A stretch of DNA of 64,000 nucleotides from Lonicera japonica (Eukaryota > Streptophyta > Magnoliopsida > Dipsacales > Caprifoliaceae), in contig CM038469.1 in NCBI GenBank assembly GCA_021464415.1, positions 59,203,702 through 59,267,701 on the forward strand. The letters are read 5' to 3'. The notes below the pieces were generated by a model, which saw only the letters and a program-made list of their open reading frames with translations, was not told the DNA's origin and made no database searches. Positions within the stretch are counted from its first letter, which is position 1. Every line of letters starts with the position of its first letter. This document shows positions 24,801 to 36,800 of the stretch, one piece after another. The position numbers and the translations under genes were made by a program.

Positions 24801-27800
24801 AAGGGGTTGGTGTTATTGTTCCAGACCCTAGAACGGAGGATGGTGTTCCATCTGCTAAAGTAACACTAGAAGGGGATACATGTGACTGAAAGTTAGAAAA
24901 GAGACTAGAATTACTTGTCATATGATCCGTGGCACCGAAATCAATGACCCATTTGGATGAGGAGGAGACAAGGCATGTATTTGGTTTACTTGAATCAGCA
25001 ATTGTAATGACAAAGGTGAATGGTGGGGATGAAAACTTTAGAGATTCTTCGTACTTAAAGAACTTGGCATACTCGTCTGCAAGGATAAGAATTGATTTTT
25101 CAGCCATATCATTAGTAGATGCAATATGGGCCGAGTGAGTTCTTTGAGTCCTGTTCCGAAGCTTCCTACAATCCCGCTTCAAATGCCCTGGAATATGACA
25201 GTAATGACATATGATTCCTCTAGGGACCTGCCCCCTAGTTACACTCTCTCCTGAATCATATGCGCGAGTATTAAAATTGTTACTATTCGATCCTCCTCCT
25301 TGATATCCTCCTCCTTGATTGCCTCCTCGATACTGTGATCGCCCAAATTCAGACTCATTATTTCTACTAACCAAAGCACTATTTAGCAGAACTGGTGGAG
25401 TCTGAACTGATGAAGCCCCCTCTGTGCGAAGAACTCTACTATACACTTCCTGTAAGGATGAGATATCAGGACTAGAAAGAATCTGGTTCTTAGTAGTTTC
25501 AAATTCAGCCGGAAGACCAGCTAGAAAACTCATAATTGCCATCTACTCTCTCTAACTTTGCTGGACTTTGACATCAGGGCTATACGGCAGTAGCATATTA
25601 AGTTCTTCATAAGTTTTCTTAAAATCTATAAAATAACTCATAATAGATCTGTCCTATTTTTCTGCACGGTAAAAGGCTTTGCACACATCATAAATACGAG
25701 AGAGATTTCCTTTTCCAGAGTATAGAAAATCCAGATAGTCTATTAACTCCTTAACCAATTCACAATGGTTAATCAAACTAATCACATTATTGTCAATCGA
25801 ATTTCGAATTTGTAAGAATAGCCTGGCATCCTCCCTCAGCCACGTTTGTCTCGAATTGTCTGAAGGTGGATAACTAGTCAAGTGATCATCCTTATCGGTA
25901 CTACGCAAATAAATTCGAATGGTTTTACTCCAATCAAGGTAGTTGGAGCCATTAAGTTTATGTTTAGTGATTTTTGACATTACAGAAATTACATCAGAAA
26001 TAACTGCCGCCTTCTGCTCCGACATACTTAAATAATTTTATAGCGAGAATCAAAAATTATCACGAACAAAGTAGAGCACAAAACAGCGTACAAATCAGAA
26101 AGTAGGGATGAAACCGTACCGAAATGCGTTATACATGCCCAAAGGTAGAAATCGAGCCACACAAATCAAAGATAAACCAAGCAAACCAATGAACATGTCT
26201 TAAATATGGGATATCAGCAACTCTAACTACAAAAGGAGGTAAAACAACACTGTAATAAACCAAAGCCACACCTGGAACAAAGAAACGAGCAACCCAATGG
26301 TGCAAGAATAACCTCAGAAGACAAACGGGTGTGGAACAATCCCAACAAATCACGGAAACGTGATGTAAAAGACCAGACGAGTCTGACAGACGTTGAACGG
26401 CGGTATTCTGGCGTCAGACGCGCCTTCACGCGCCGGCGCATGGTGACGGTGGCGTAACTTTGGACGGCGCATGAGCTCCACGGGCAGGGATTCCGGCCAC
26501 CGGATTCTGGGCGAAGGCCGATCGGCAGGTAGGCTTTCTAACTACACCGGCGGTGTTGATAGATGGAGGCCGTATATAGGTAAACTGAAATCGCAACTTA
26601 GAAACCCTAAAAAACTAAGCTGGCAACTGAAAAGAAACTGAGCTGATTGAGCTACAAACTGGAGCCCTAACCTGCTCTGATACCATGAAACAAGAGAGAG
26701 CAGAGGAGAAATATATTTCTTGTATATCTTGAAGGATGAATAACACACATATATATACACAAATACAACCTCAAAAGTCTACCTTCCTACCTAATACATT
26801 GACATTTTATAAGATCCTACCTAACATATATTGACATTTTATAACAATACTCTTCAACACTCCCCCTCATATGCGACCTATACTCGCATGTAGAGAGACA
26901 AGCCAAACCAAAGGTGCACCTTGTGCACAAACAAATGCAAGCCGGAGGATTCGAACTCCAGACCTTGCAGAACCTGAGCTCTGATACCATACCATGTTAG
27001 GAACCGTCTTTCCCAAAAGCTTGAGAATACAAGAGATTGTGAGCAGAATTGTTATTAATAATTGAGAAAAGGAGTACATCTACATATACAAGAGAGAGAC
27101 CATAAAAATAAGGATATTTCATTATGATAAGGATTTCCTAATTATCTTTTAAATATACACATTTTATAAATAAAATATATACAAATCTTAACACTCCCCT
27201 TCAAGTTGGAGTGTACAAGTTGTATGTTCCAAGCTTGTTACAAATATAATTGACTCGAGGTTCACTGAGAGACTTAGTAAAGATATCAGCTAGTTAATCA
27301 TTCGATTTCACGTAGCTAGTAGTGATCTCCCTTGAAAGAATTTTTTCTCTAATAAAGTGACAATCAATCTCGATATGTTTTGTCCTTTTGTGAAAGGCTG
27401 GATTAGACGCAATGTGGAGAGCTGCTTGGGTATCGCATATCAACTTCATTTGTTGAATTTTTGTGAACTTTAGCTCCTGGAGTAATTGTTTCATCCATAT
27501 GAGCTCACACGTCGCTTTTGCGATGGCCCGATATTCTGCCTCGGTGGTGGACAAGGAAACAACTGATTGTTTCTTACTTTCCCATGAGACTAGATTTCCT
27601 CCAACGAAGTACAATACCCATTGGTCGAATGTCTATCATATGGGCAGCTTGCCTAATCAGCATTAGAATAGCCAATAATCTCAGTGTGGCCTTTACTCTT
27701 ATACAGAAGGCCTTTACCTGGTGCCTTCTTTATGTATTGTAAAATACAAACAGCTATCTCCCAATGACTATCACACAGAGCACTTAGGAACTGGCTAAGT

Positions 27801-30800
27801 ACACTCATCGAGAACGCTATGTCAGGACGTGTCACAATGAGGTAGTTGAGTTTTCCAACAAGTCTTCGGTACTTACTAGGATCTGATAATGGTTCCTCCT
27901 GATTAGGTAGGAGTTTGACGTTTGGATCCATCGGAGTCTCTATGGGTTTGCAATTTGTCATGATAGTTTTTTTAAGATATCTAAGGCATACTTCTGCTGA
28001 GAGATGGTGATTCCCTGTCGAGATTGAGCAATTTCTATTCCCAAAAAGTATTTGAGTTTCCCTAAATCTTTCGTTTGAAAGTGGTGAAATAAATGCTGCT
28101 TGAGTTTCTGTATGCCCTCTGATCCTTTTCCACAATTACAATATCGTCCACATAAACAACTAAATAGATGCATCTGTCAGGAGATGAATTGGAGTAAAAG
28201 ACATAGTGATCAGCCTCACTACGAGTTATACCAAACTGACAAACAAGTGAACTAAACCGTCCAAACCAAGTCCAAGGGGACTGCTTGAGTTTATAAAGAG
28301 AGCGACGGAGGCGGCACACCAGATTTAACTCCCCCTGAGCAACAAACCTAGGATTTTGCTCCATATATACCTCTTCCTGTAATTCACCATGAAGAAAAGT
28401 ATTCTGGATGTCCAACTGATAAAGGGTCTAGTGACGAATGGCTGCAATAGAGAGAAATAGACGAACATAGGACATCTTAGCTACGGAGAGAACGTATCAC
28501 CATAATCAAGCTTATAGATTTGGGTATACCCTTTCGCAACTAGTCGGGCTTTCAGACGATCAACGTTTCCAACGGGCCCAACTTTGACATTGTAAATCCA
28601 ACGACAATCCACTGTTGATTTACCAGGAGAAGGAGGCACGAGGTCCCATGTACCACTCAAATGCAAGGCGAACATCTCATCAACCATAGCTTGGCGCAAG
28701 CTAGGATTAAAAAGAGCGGCTCCTATATTTTTAGATGTAGAAGCAGGAGACAAAGACGATACAAAGACAGTATATTGTGGAGATAAACAATGATAACTCA
28801 CAAAATTATAAATGAGACGAGGGTTAAGAGTAAAACGAATACTTTTTGTGTTCGGTAATGGAAAAATCTAGGCCGGGAGCCAAAACTGGAGGCGTAACCA
28901 GAGTAGAGATGAGGTCGGTGGATCCGGTGGTGGGCTTGGATATAGTCTCAGTGGTAGGCTCGGTGGTGGGGTTCTCAACAGATATAAGTCGAGGTTGGCG
29001 ATGGTAGGTAAGTACAACAGGTGGCTAGTTTGCAGTAGGAGCCACAGGGTCAGGAGAGCACATAACTTGTGGAATTGGACTAACATCTGATATGGGTGAC
29101 ACGCAGCACTCTTTGAAAAGGGAAAGAAGGGAGTTATCTCAAAGAAGGTGACCGCTGCGGAAACAAGGTATCGTTTAAGGTCCGAGAAAAAACAACGATA
29201 ATCTTTTGTGAGGGAGAATACCCCAAAAGAATACATTTGAGAGATTTGGCATGTAACTTATCTTTCCTAGGAGTGAGGTCATGAACAAAACACGTGCAAC
29301 CAAAGACACGAGGGTGGACAGGATAGAGAGGCTGGGTGAGAAATAACATAGAATGAGGTACCTAATTTTTTAAAACTGAGGATGACATCCTATTAATTAA
29401 ATAGCAAGCAATGAGGATTGCGTCTCTCCAAAAATGTTGTGAAACATGATTGTGAATAAGGAGAGTATGAGTAGTTTCAATCAAGTGTTTATTTTTTCGT
29501 TTAGCCATTCCATTTTGTTGAGTATGAGTACAAGAAGATTGGTAAAGTATGCCCTCAGAAGTCATAAAGGATTGAAAGGGGGCAGAAAAATATTCTCGTG
29601 CATTGTCACTGCGTAAAGTACGAATAGTGGTGCCAAATTGGGTTTTAATTTCTGAGCAAAATGTTTGAAAGATGGAGAATAGCTCGGAATGATTTTTCAT
29701 TAAAAATAACTAAGTGCATAGGGAAAAATCATCAACAAAAGTGACAATATTGAAAACCCAAAGTTGTCTTGACACGATTAGGACCCCATACATTAGAATG
29801 AGCTAGAGAAAAAGGTGAATCTGTTTGTTTATTAACACGACTGGGAAAAGAACTACGAACGTGTTTTCCTAACTAACAAGACTAGCACTCTAAAGATGAC
29901 AGATGAGAAAGACTCGGCACCATATTTTGTAGTTTTTTGTAAGTTGGGATGGCCTAAATGCTGGTGAAAGAGTGCAGGTGGATCACTAGCAACATAGGCT
30001 TCAGGGGCTGGTGGTGGGGTGAGGCAGTATAGACCATGGTACTCATGTCCTAATTCAATTAACTTCCCAGTAATCTGCTCTTGCAGAAGAACCGAATTAG
30101 CTACAAAGGTAACGGAATAAGGCAAGGTGTGGGTTAATTTGCTAACTGAAATCAAATTGAAAGGACATCCAGGCCCAAAAAGAATAAAATTTAAAGACAA
30201 GTTAAGCAAGGGTTTGGCTTGTCCAATGCCTTTAACTTTTGTTTGAGAGCCATCGGCCAAGGTAATAGTAGACAATGAATCAGAATAAGTAATAGAAGAG
30301 AACAAATTCTTTTTACCAGACATATGATTAGAAGCACTAGAATCAAGAACCCAAGATCCAAAAGATGATGATTGAGAGATGCAGGCAATAAGGTTACCAG
30401 TTTGATTTACATAAGCACTAGAGATGGCCTGTTTGTTCTATTGGAATTGCAGGAACTCAGCGTATTTAGTGGTAGATATCGAAAGCGTAAGGATTAATTA
30501 TTCACTTGGAGTACTCATTCGAGTCTTGTAGTATAAGCCAAAACACCAACAAATTAATGCTGGAAATAGACCAAAAATATGCTAGAACACAGATCTTAGA
30601 GAGACAATATGGAAAAAGTGGATCGGTGAATGGTAACAGGGAACAGTGCCGGTGAACAGTAACTCGATGAACAGTAACTTTTTTTTTTTGACTTGCGGCG
30701 GCTAAGGTTTACACACTGGGATAGAAACACAGCGGCTAGGGTTTGGTTACTAGGTGATTGGTGGCTAGGGTTTTGGTGATTATTGGAATGAAGACACAAC

Positions 30801-33800
30801 AAACACGAAATTGGAGTAGGATTTTTTTTTCTCACTAATCCTCTAATACCATGTGAGAATACAAGATAAAGACCCTAAAAATAAGGATATTTCCTTTTAA
30901 TAAGGATTTTTTAATTATCTCCTAAATATACACATTTTATAAATAAAATATATACAAATCTTAACAACATCTATATACATTTATATATGTACGTATATAT
31001 ATCATTGCACATTTATAAACATAGTTATTAACCTTTTCTTGTATTTTAGGAATATTATTATTTTTATTTCTTAAAGGACAATTGGGTCTAATATGATCAG
31101 GACTTCCACATATAAAAACATTTACAATTCTTTGTTTTTTCAAATGTCTTGCTATTATTATTATATTTTAACTTTCTTTTTCTGTACCAAGGTTGTTTTC
31201 TTTTGATTTTACCAAAATTCCTTTTATTAAATATTATGCTTTTTTCTAAACTTATATTTTTTTCCTAGTCTTGCTTTTATAAGGCTCATAATATTCTTTT
31301 GTCTCACATCCAAATTGTGGTGGAAAGTCTAATTTTCTATGTTCATTTGTTTAAACCTTTTCTTATAATATTCATTTGCTTAACCTAGGAATAAAATTTG
31401 ATTAAATTAATGTTCTAGACAATAATTCTTCAATTTTTGGATAAGATCGGGCATACAGATCAGAAATCTGTTTGGTAACAAATTCTGACACAGATTATTA
31501 ACATTTTGTACATCCATCGGATTCACGAATCGGATTGGAGTCCATATATTGTCAGTTGGATCGGATTTGGATACAACATGATCCGGTCCATATCCGATCT
31601 GTTGATAGACCTAGTCTTCTCTTTAATTAAACACGGTTTTCAAACAAAACCAAAGTGGGGGAGAAAAGGGGTAGCATCAGATCTAGGTTGGTACCCTAGA
31701 TCAAACTCCTCACCAGTGGCCGAATTTTATTAATTTAGCAATTCCCAAATAGTCACTTCTAAGAACATTGGATATAGAAGATGGAGTGCTGTTCTGACAA
31801 GAGAAGAGGCCCTCAATCATATATTTGGTTGATTACCTTCCATGTATATACGAAAGCTGTGAAAAATCATATTTGGAATCTTTGTGTCGGTATTGTTTCT
31901 CCTGTTCGTAAGTTGCCAAGAGGGTAGTAGAATTCTCTTTGCTAGCGTGAATCACTTTCTTGCCTAATGCTTTTTCAACCCTTAGCATTACAATCTCAAG
32001 TTGTTCATGCAAATAAAATGAAAATTTTGACCCCAAAATAATACACGCCTTGGAAGTTACCTTTAATTGTATACCTGCACAAGATGCGGGACCGAGGTTA
32101 CATTGATAAATGTAACCCCCTAAGATTTCATCGTCACCCTATAGAATAGGAGTACACCAAACATATGTGGTAATATTAGGAGCAATACCTCTATTTTGAG
32201 CAATGCCCTGGAAGAAAAGAGAACAATCTGAAGCAGATAGGTAATGCCTTCGCTAAGAGAACCAATGAGCAGCAGCCAACCCTCAGAGGTAGAAATGGCA
32301 TTGACTTACAAGGAGTAACACATCGAATATAGGTTTATCTCTGTTAGAAGTGCATATAGGTGGATAGACCTAATTAAAGTATCACTTTTGGTATCTGGTA
32401 ATGTCAAATCCTGGTTTAGACCAATAAAATATTACCTCACCCACATGACTGCACATATTAGCACATCAGTTCACTGTACCCAGGCGATGTGGTATGTAAC
32501 ACCCATAGTGTGTAGCTTGCCACCACCTACTTCGGCTGCCTACAATACTAGGATTATTGCATCCTCCCCCTTAGGGCCCAACATCCTCGTTGGCACACTT
32601 TCGGCTGGGTTTCTCCTTTGATACCATTCTCTCACATCTTGGTCCAACCCAGTAAGATATTTGTCCACTCTGGGCCCAGGCCCGTTGTGGTATTGCTTTT
32701 ATCCCAAAATTCCTCTTTTTAGTAATGACTAGTGACAACACATATATGGTACATCAATTCACCTCACCCTGTGGGATGTAACATCCATAGTTGGTAGCTT
32801 GCTAGCACCTACTACAACACCACACACGAGATACAACAGCCCACTCAAAACACTAGGGTCACTAAGGATAATGCAGAGATTGTAGAAATAAATCAACTTT
32901 ACTCTTTTCAAGCTGCTGCATAGGTAAACTTGCCCAGATGAGATTTTGGATTCATTACCTGACAATCATCTGCAGTAAGAGAAAGGGTTCCTCTGTGAAC
33001 TTTTAACTCCTGGCCATGTAGAAGATCTTTCGTATACAGTTGGAAAAGCTAAGGATGAAACTGAAAATATGCTTTTAAGAAACTGCTCCAATCCGAGTGT
33101 AAACATAGGGTTTCCCATCTAAATACTAGCAAGGGAGTTTTGTTGGTAATATCTAGATCCTATGCAGTCCTCCTTGTTTCGGAGAGAACAGTTGTTTCCA
33201 GGATATTGTGATGAGGTCTATTGTCCGTGTGTGGACTAGAGTTGCATTTAACTTGCGCAGCAGTTTCTGACAGGTATGTAAACCTCCATGATGGGGTATA
33301 GGGATAGTAGTAGCCTAGAGATTGCCATGCTCTTGGGGAAGTGAATGGGGATTTAGGAGTCAGAATATAAGGGTGCATTTGATAAAAAAGTTGTAAAATG
33401 ATTGAAAACAGTACTAGTTTTATGAGAAGTTGGAAAGAGAGATGGATGATTTGGTGAATTGTTCTTTTACCTTTTGGTTTTTCATGGAATAAAATTCTTT
33501 GGGTGGTGGGTAAAAAGCTTTTCATAGGAAAATATGAAAAAGATGGAGAAAACATCTCACCAAATCACTCATTTTCCTTCCAACTTCCATAACTATTAGT
33601 AGTGTTTTTCAATCATTTTCCAACTTTTCATCAAGCAGACCCAAAATTTTCTCTTGTTGTTGACGTGTGGAGAAAGCTGCTCTTCCCCTCCCTCTCTGCA
33701 TATATGTGTGTGTTACCGCCATTTTGATCTATTAGCTGCTGTCAGCATCATATTGCTGGTACCATTACTTCAACCTCCCATGTTGCTTCTTGTGAGGCAT

Positions 33801-36800
33801 TACTAATTTCTGCTAAATTTACCAATTAATACTCTTCGTTGCATCTCCTCCATCATGCCATCTCTGGCACATCTATTACCAACACCATGCTAACAGCATT
33901 ATCACTTCCACCTACTACAATGATTACAGCTTAGTGCTCGTTTGGTTTGAGTTTTTGTTTGTTCCTGGTATCCAAAATGGTAAATTTCACATGGAAAGTT
34001 TGAGCCTCATCAACTTATGATTCAACCTATTAACATGAACTATAGGAGACTTCTCGTGTGAATTTACCAATGGGAACAAACAAAAACTCGAACCTAATGA
34101 ACAGTAAATGTCACCTCTTTGCTGAGATGACCAACAACTTCACTAGCGGCACTACATCTCTCTTATGAAATAGAGATATGTTGAACTACTGATTTATCAC
34201 GATTGACTCAATACAATTGGCAGAAATAAGTAAGAATATTTTGTCCGTTCAAGCACTGTAAAATTTGGGATCGTGTTCTAGAGGTACAGTGCAGTGTAGA
34301 GCAGCATAAATATGAGTGAAAGGCTGGAATTGTTTAGCAAACCTTGTAAAACTTGCGCACTGGATATACCTTTACTCAGTGGACATCCCTGTCCCAGAGA
34401 AACATATCTGAGTGGTGATCTTATTGGTTCCCTAGGTTTGCTGCATATGGGGCAACTAAACGCAGTGTGGTTCATCTAACAAAGTCATTACAGGTAAATG
34501 CTGTTCCTTCTTGCTAATTTTATGCTTATTGATTAATTGACTAATGGTCTTGAACTCTGTGTTGTTTTCATTACATCCCCATCAAATGTTCCCTTTCCCT
34601 TTAGCTCTAGATTGTGATTATAGATTATAGCGGAATTTACTTTCTCCCAATTTATGCTTTTGGTGTCCAACCTAACATAGAATATAATATTCAACTGATT
34701 ACTTCTTCTGTATTTTGTATGGAACAATGAAACAAGATTTAATCTAGGACAGATTAAGTATATTGGATTGACTGGTCATCTTTAGTTTTAGTTTGGGTTT
34801 GAATATGGATGTTGCGCCCTAGGCCACTCTCTCCCCCTCTTTGTCACACTCATCCCAAAGCCTTTCTTTGTCCACATCTAAGAAGCAAGAACGCATATGT
34901 GAAGACGACTTATTTGTAATCGATATGTATCGAATACTAATATTCTACGACGGCAATGTATCTGTATTTACTATGTATCTGTGACGCCCCAAACCCTGTT
35001 TAAAGGTAAATTATCTCAGGAGCCCGGTTAGCCACGGTTGCTGTTAAGTTGGTGGACATCTTGTCCTCCCCTGCTTTGTACAGAATTCAAAAGCCATAAA
35101 ATTCTTCTTTCTTATCAAGAGAAGAGGGTTTTGTTGCCTTAGATCTGGAGTAACTGAAAAAATTTCGAAATTTGACTGCAAAAATACTAGCTACTCAGCT
35201 ACTTCAATGAAGAGGGCATCACCTGCACCTTGCGCTTAGGCCCTTGAGGGGCGAGCCTTACTGAAGTCACCTTTCCTAGACTAGGCAAACATGCATACAT
35301 TGTGCCTTGCCCCTCGGCACTCTTCCGAAAACTACAGCAGTGAATGCTGATAATCTGTAAATAAATATACTGAAGTCCTGATGCTGGGCAGCCATGAAAA
35401 ATCTGCCTAGCAACAAAGTGACGTTGAGCCAAGAAGAAGAATCTAAAATTTTCAGTTCATTCCAAGTCTGCTTTGATAAGAGGGATTACATCAAATTTAT
35501 AATAGAAATAAAACTCTAATTCTACTACTACTGAAAGACCCATCAAACTCTACTCTAACACTAACAAAATACTACCAGAACATCAATAATAATAGTATTC
35601 CCAATTTTCTAAATTACATCGATCACTACCCAAAACCCTTAATTAATAACAAAATACAATTCATAAATAATTCTGAAATCAAAAATTGCTTTTCTTTGAT
35701 CACGTTCCTCATCAAGTCCCTTTGCCCCGAGTTAGGGTTCCACCATATGAGTGGAGTAACCACCTGGTTGGCATTCATCGCGAAGGTGCCAGTGCCACCT
35801 AACCTAAAAAGGATCCCTCTCCTAAAGGCTGACATGGTAAGCTCCTTAGCTCATTAGACTGATGGTACAACCCTTACTGGTGTAAGCCGTGGTCTTTTTC
35901 ACAACCATCTTAGGAGAGATGAACTAACGCCACTTACATGAGCGAGTGAGCTTGCCTCAATGGTAAAGGTGCCCACCCGGGCCTGGTAGATCCCGGGTAT
36001 GAGTCTCACCTGGGGTGGTTGTGTGTTTTTTTTTTGGTTGGGGGGTGCTCTTTGTTATTGTAGTAAATGAAAAGATTTAAACTGTTGAGATTTGTATATT
36101 CTGTTTATAGCATGTGTATATTTAGGATATATTTAGAGAATCCTTATTAGAAGGAAACTCTTTAATATACTAGGTCTCTCTCTTGTATATATATATTTTG
36201 TACCTTTCTACTCAATGATACAATGATAATTCTCACATTCTCACATGGTATCAAAGGAATCGATCCTCCTATAGTAACCAAACCCTAGCCACCTCACATA
36301 ATAACCAAACCCTAGCCGCTGTGTTTCTACTCCAGCGTGTAAACCCTAGCCGTCGCGAAAAAAAAAAGTTACTGTTCATCCGAGCACTGTTCATCCAAGT
36401 TACTGTTCACCCGCGTTACTGTTCGCGTTTTCAAATCCACTTTTTCCGGATCGTCTCTCTAAGATCTGTGTTCTAGCATATTTCTAATCTATTCCCAGCA
36501 TTAGTTTGGTGGTATTTTGGCTTATATTACAAGACTCTAATGGGTACTCCAAGCGAAGAATCAATCCTTACGCTTTCGGTATCTGCCACTAAATATGCTG
36601 AGTTCCTGCAATTTCAAAAGAACAAGCGGTCCATCTCCAATGCTTATGTAAATCAAACTGGTAATCCTATTGCCTGTATCTCTCAATCATCATCTCTTGG
36701 ATCTTGGGTTCTTGATTCTGGTGCTTCTAACCATATGTCTGGTAACAAGAATTTGTTTTCTTCTATTACTTATTCTGATTCATTGTCTACTATTACCTTA

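Larger units (their letters stand above)
21700..26846 (-). mobile_element. Ty1/copia element C, inserted in TRIM copy 3
   Basis: 5147 bases on the minus strand with two LTRs of about 161 bases that differ at only a few positions, so it is fairly recent. The primer-binding site complement GCTCTGATACCA is at 26674-26685 and the reversed polypurine tract CTCCCCCTC at 21862. Target duplication ATGCT (21695-21699) / ATACT (26847-26851), one mismatch, lies within the TRIM LTR, which proves nesting. Complete domain order with stops. In NOL intron 7, antisense. Confidence 0.92.
21634..27021 (-). mobile_element. TRIM copy 3, split by copia C and cut by copia D
   Basis: The left LTR begins at 21634, is broken at 21699 by copia C and resumes at 26847-26859 (CTCTTCAACA). 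The core follows, with primer-binding-site complement GCTCTGATACCA at about 26979, and the right LTR starts at 26995 but ends at 27021 where copia D begins. About 240 bases of TRIM remain. Confidence 0.85.
27022..30966 (-). mobile_element. Ty1/copia element D (same family as E, no Gag)
   Basis: Minus-strand element with LTRs at 27022-27193 and 30852-30966, a primer-binding site complement next to the right LTR (CCTCTAATACCA) and a reversed polypurine tract after the left LTR. Only about 530 bases separate the primer-binding site from protease. The left flank is TRIM copy 3 but the right flank is not, and no target duplication is seen, so a rearrangement followed insertion. In NOL intron 7, antisense. 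Confidence 0.85.
21501..31614. mobile_element. Terminal-inverted-repeat element hosting the intron 7 nest
   Basis: The left end CTAGGCCTATCAAGAATCGG and the right end, reversed, CTAGGTCTATCAACAGATCGG match as inverted repeats. Further GGATATGGA-type words are mirrored inside both ends. The body is now almost wholly TRIM copy 3, copia C and copia D. No target duplication is clear, so the exact bounds and class are inferred. Confidence 0.55.
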
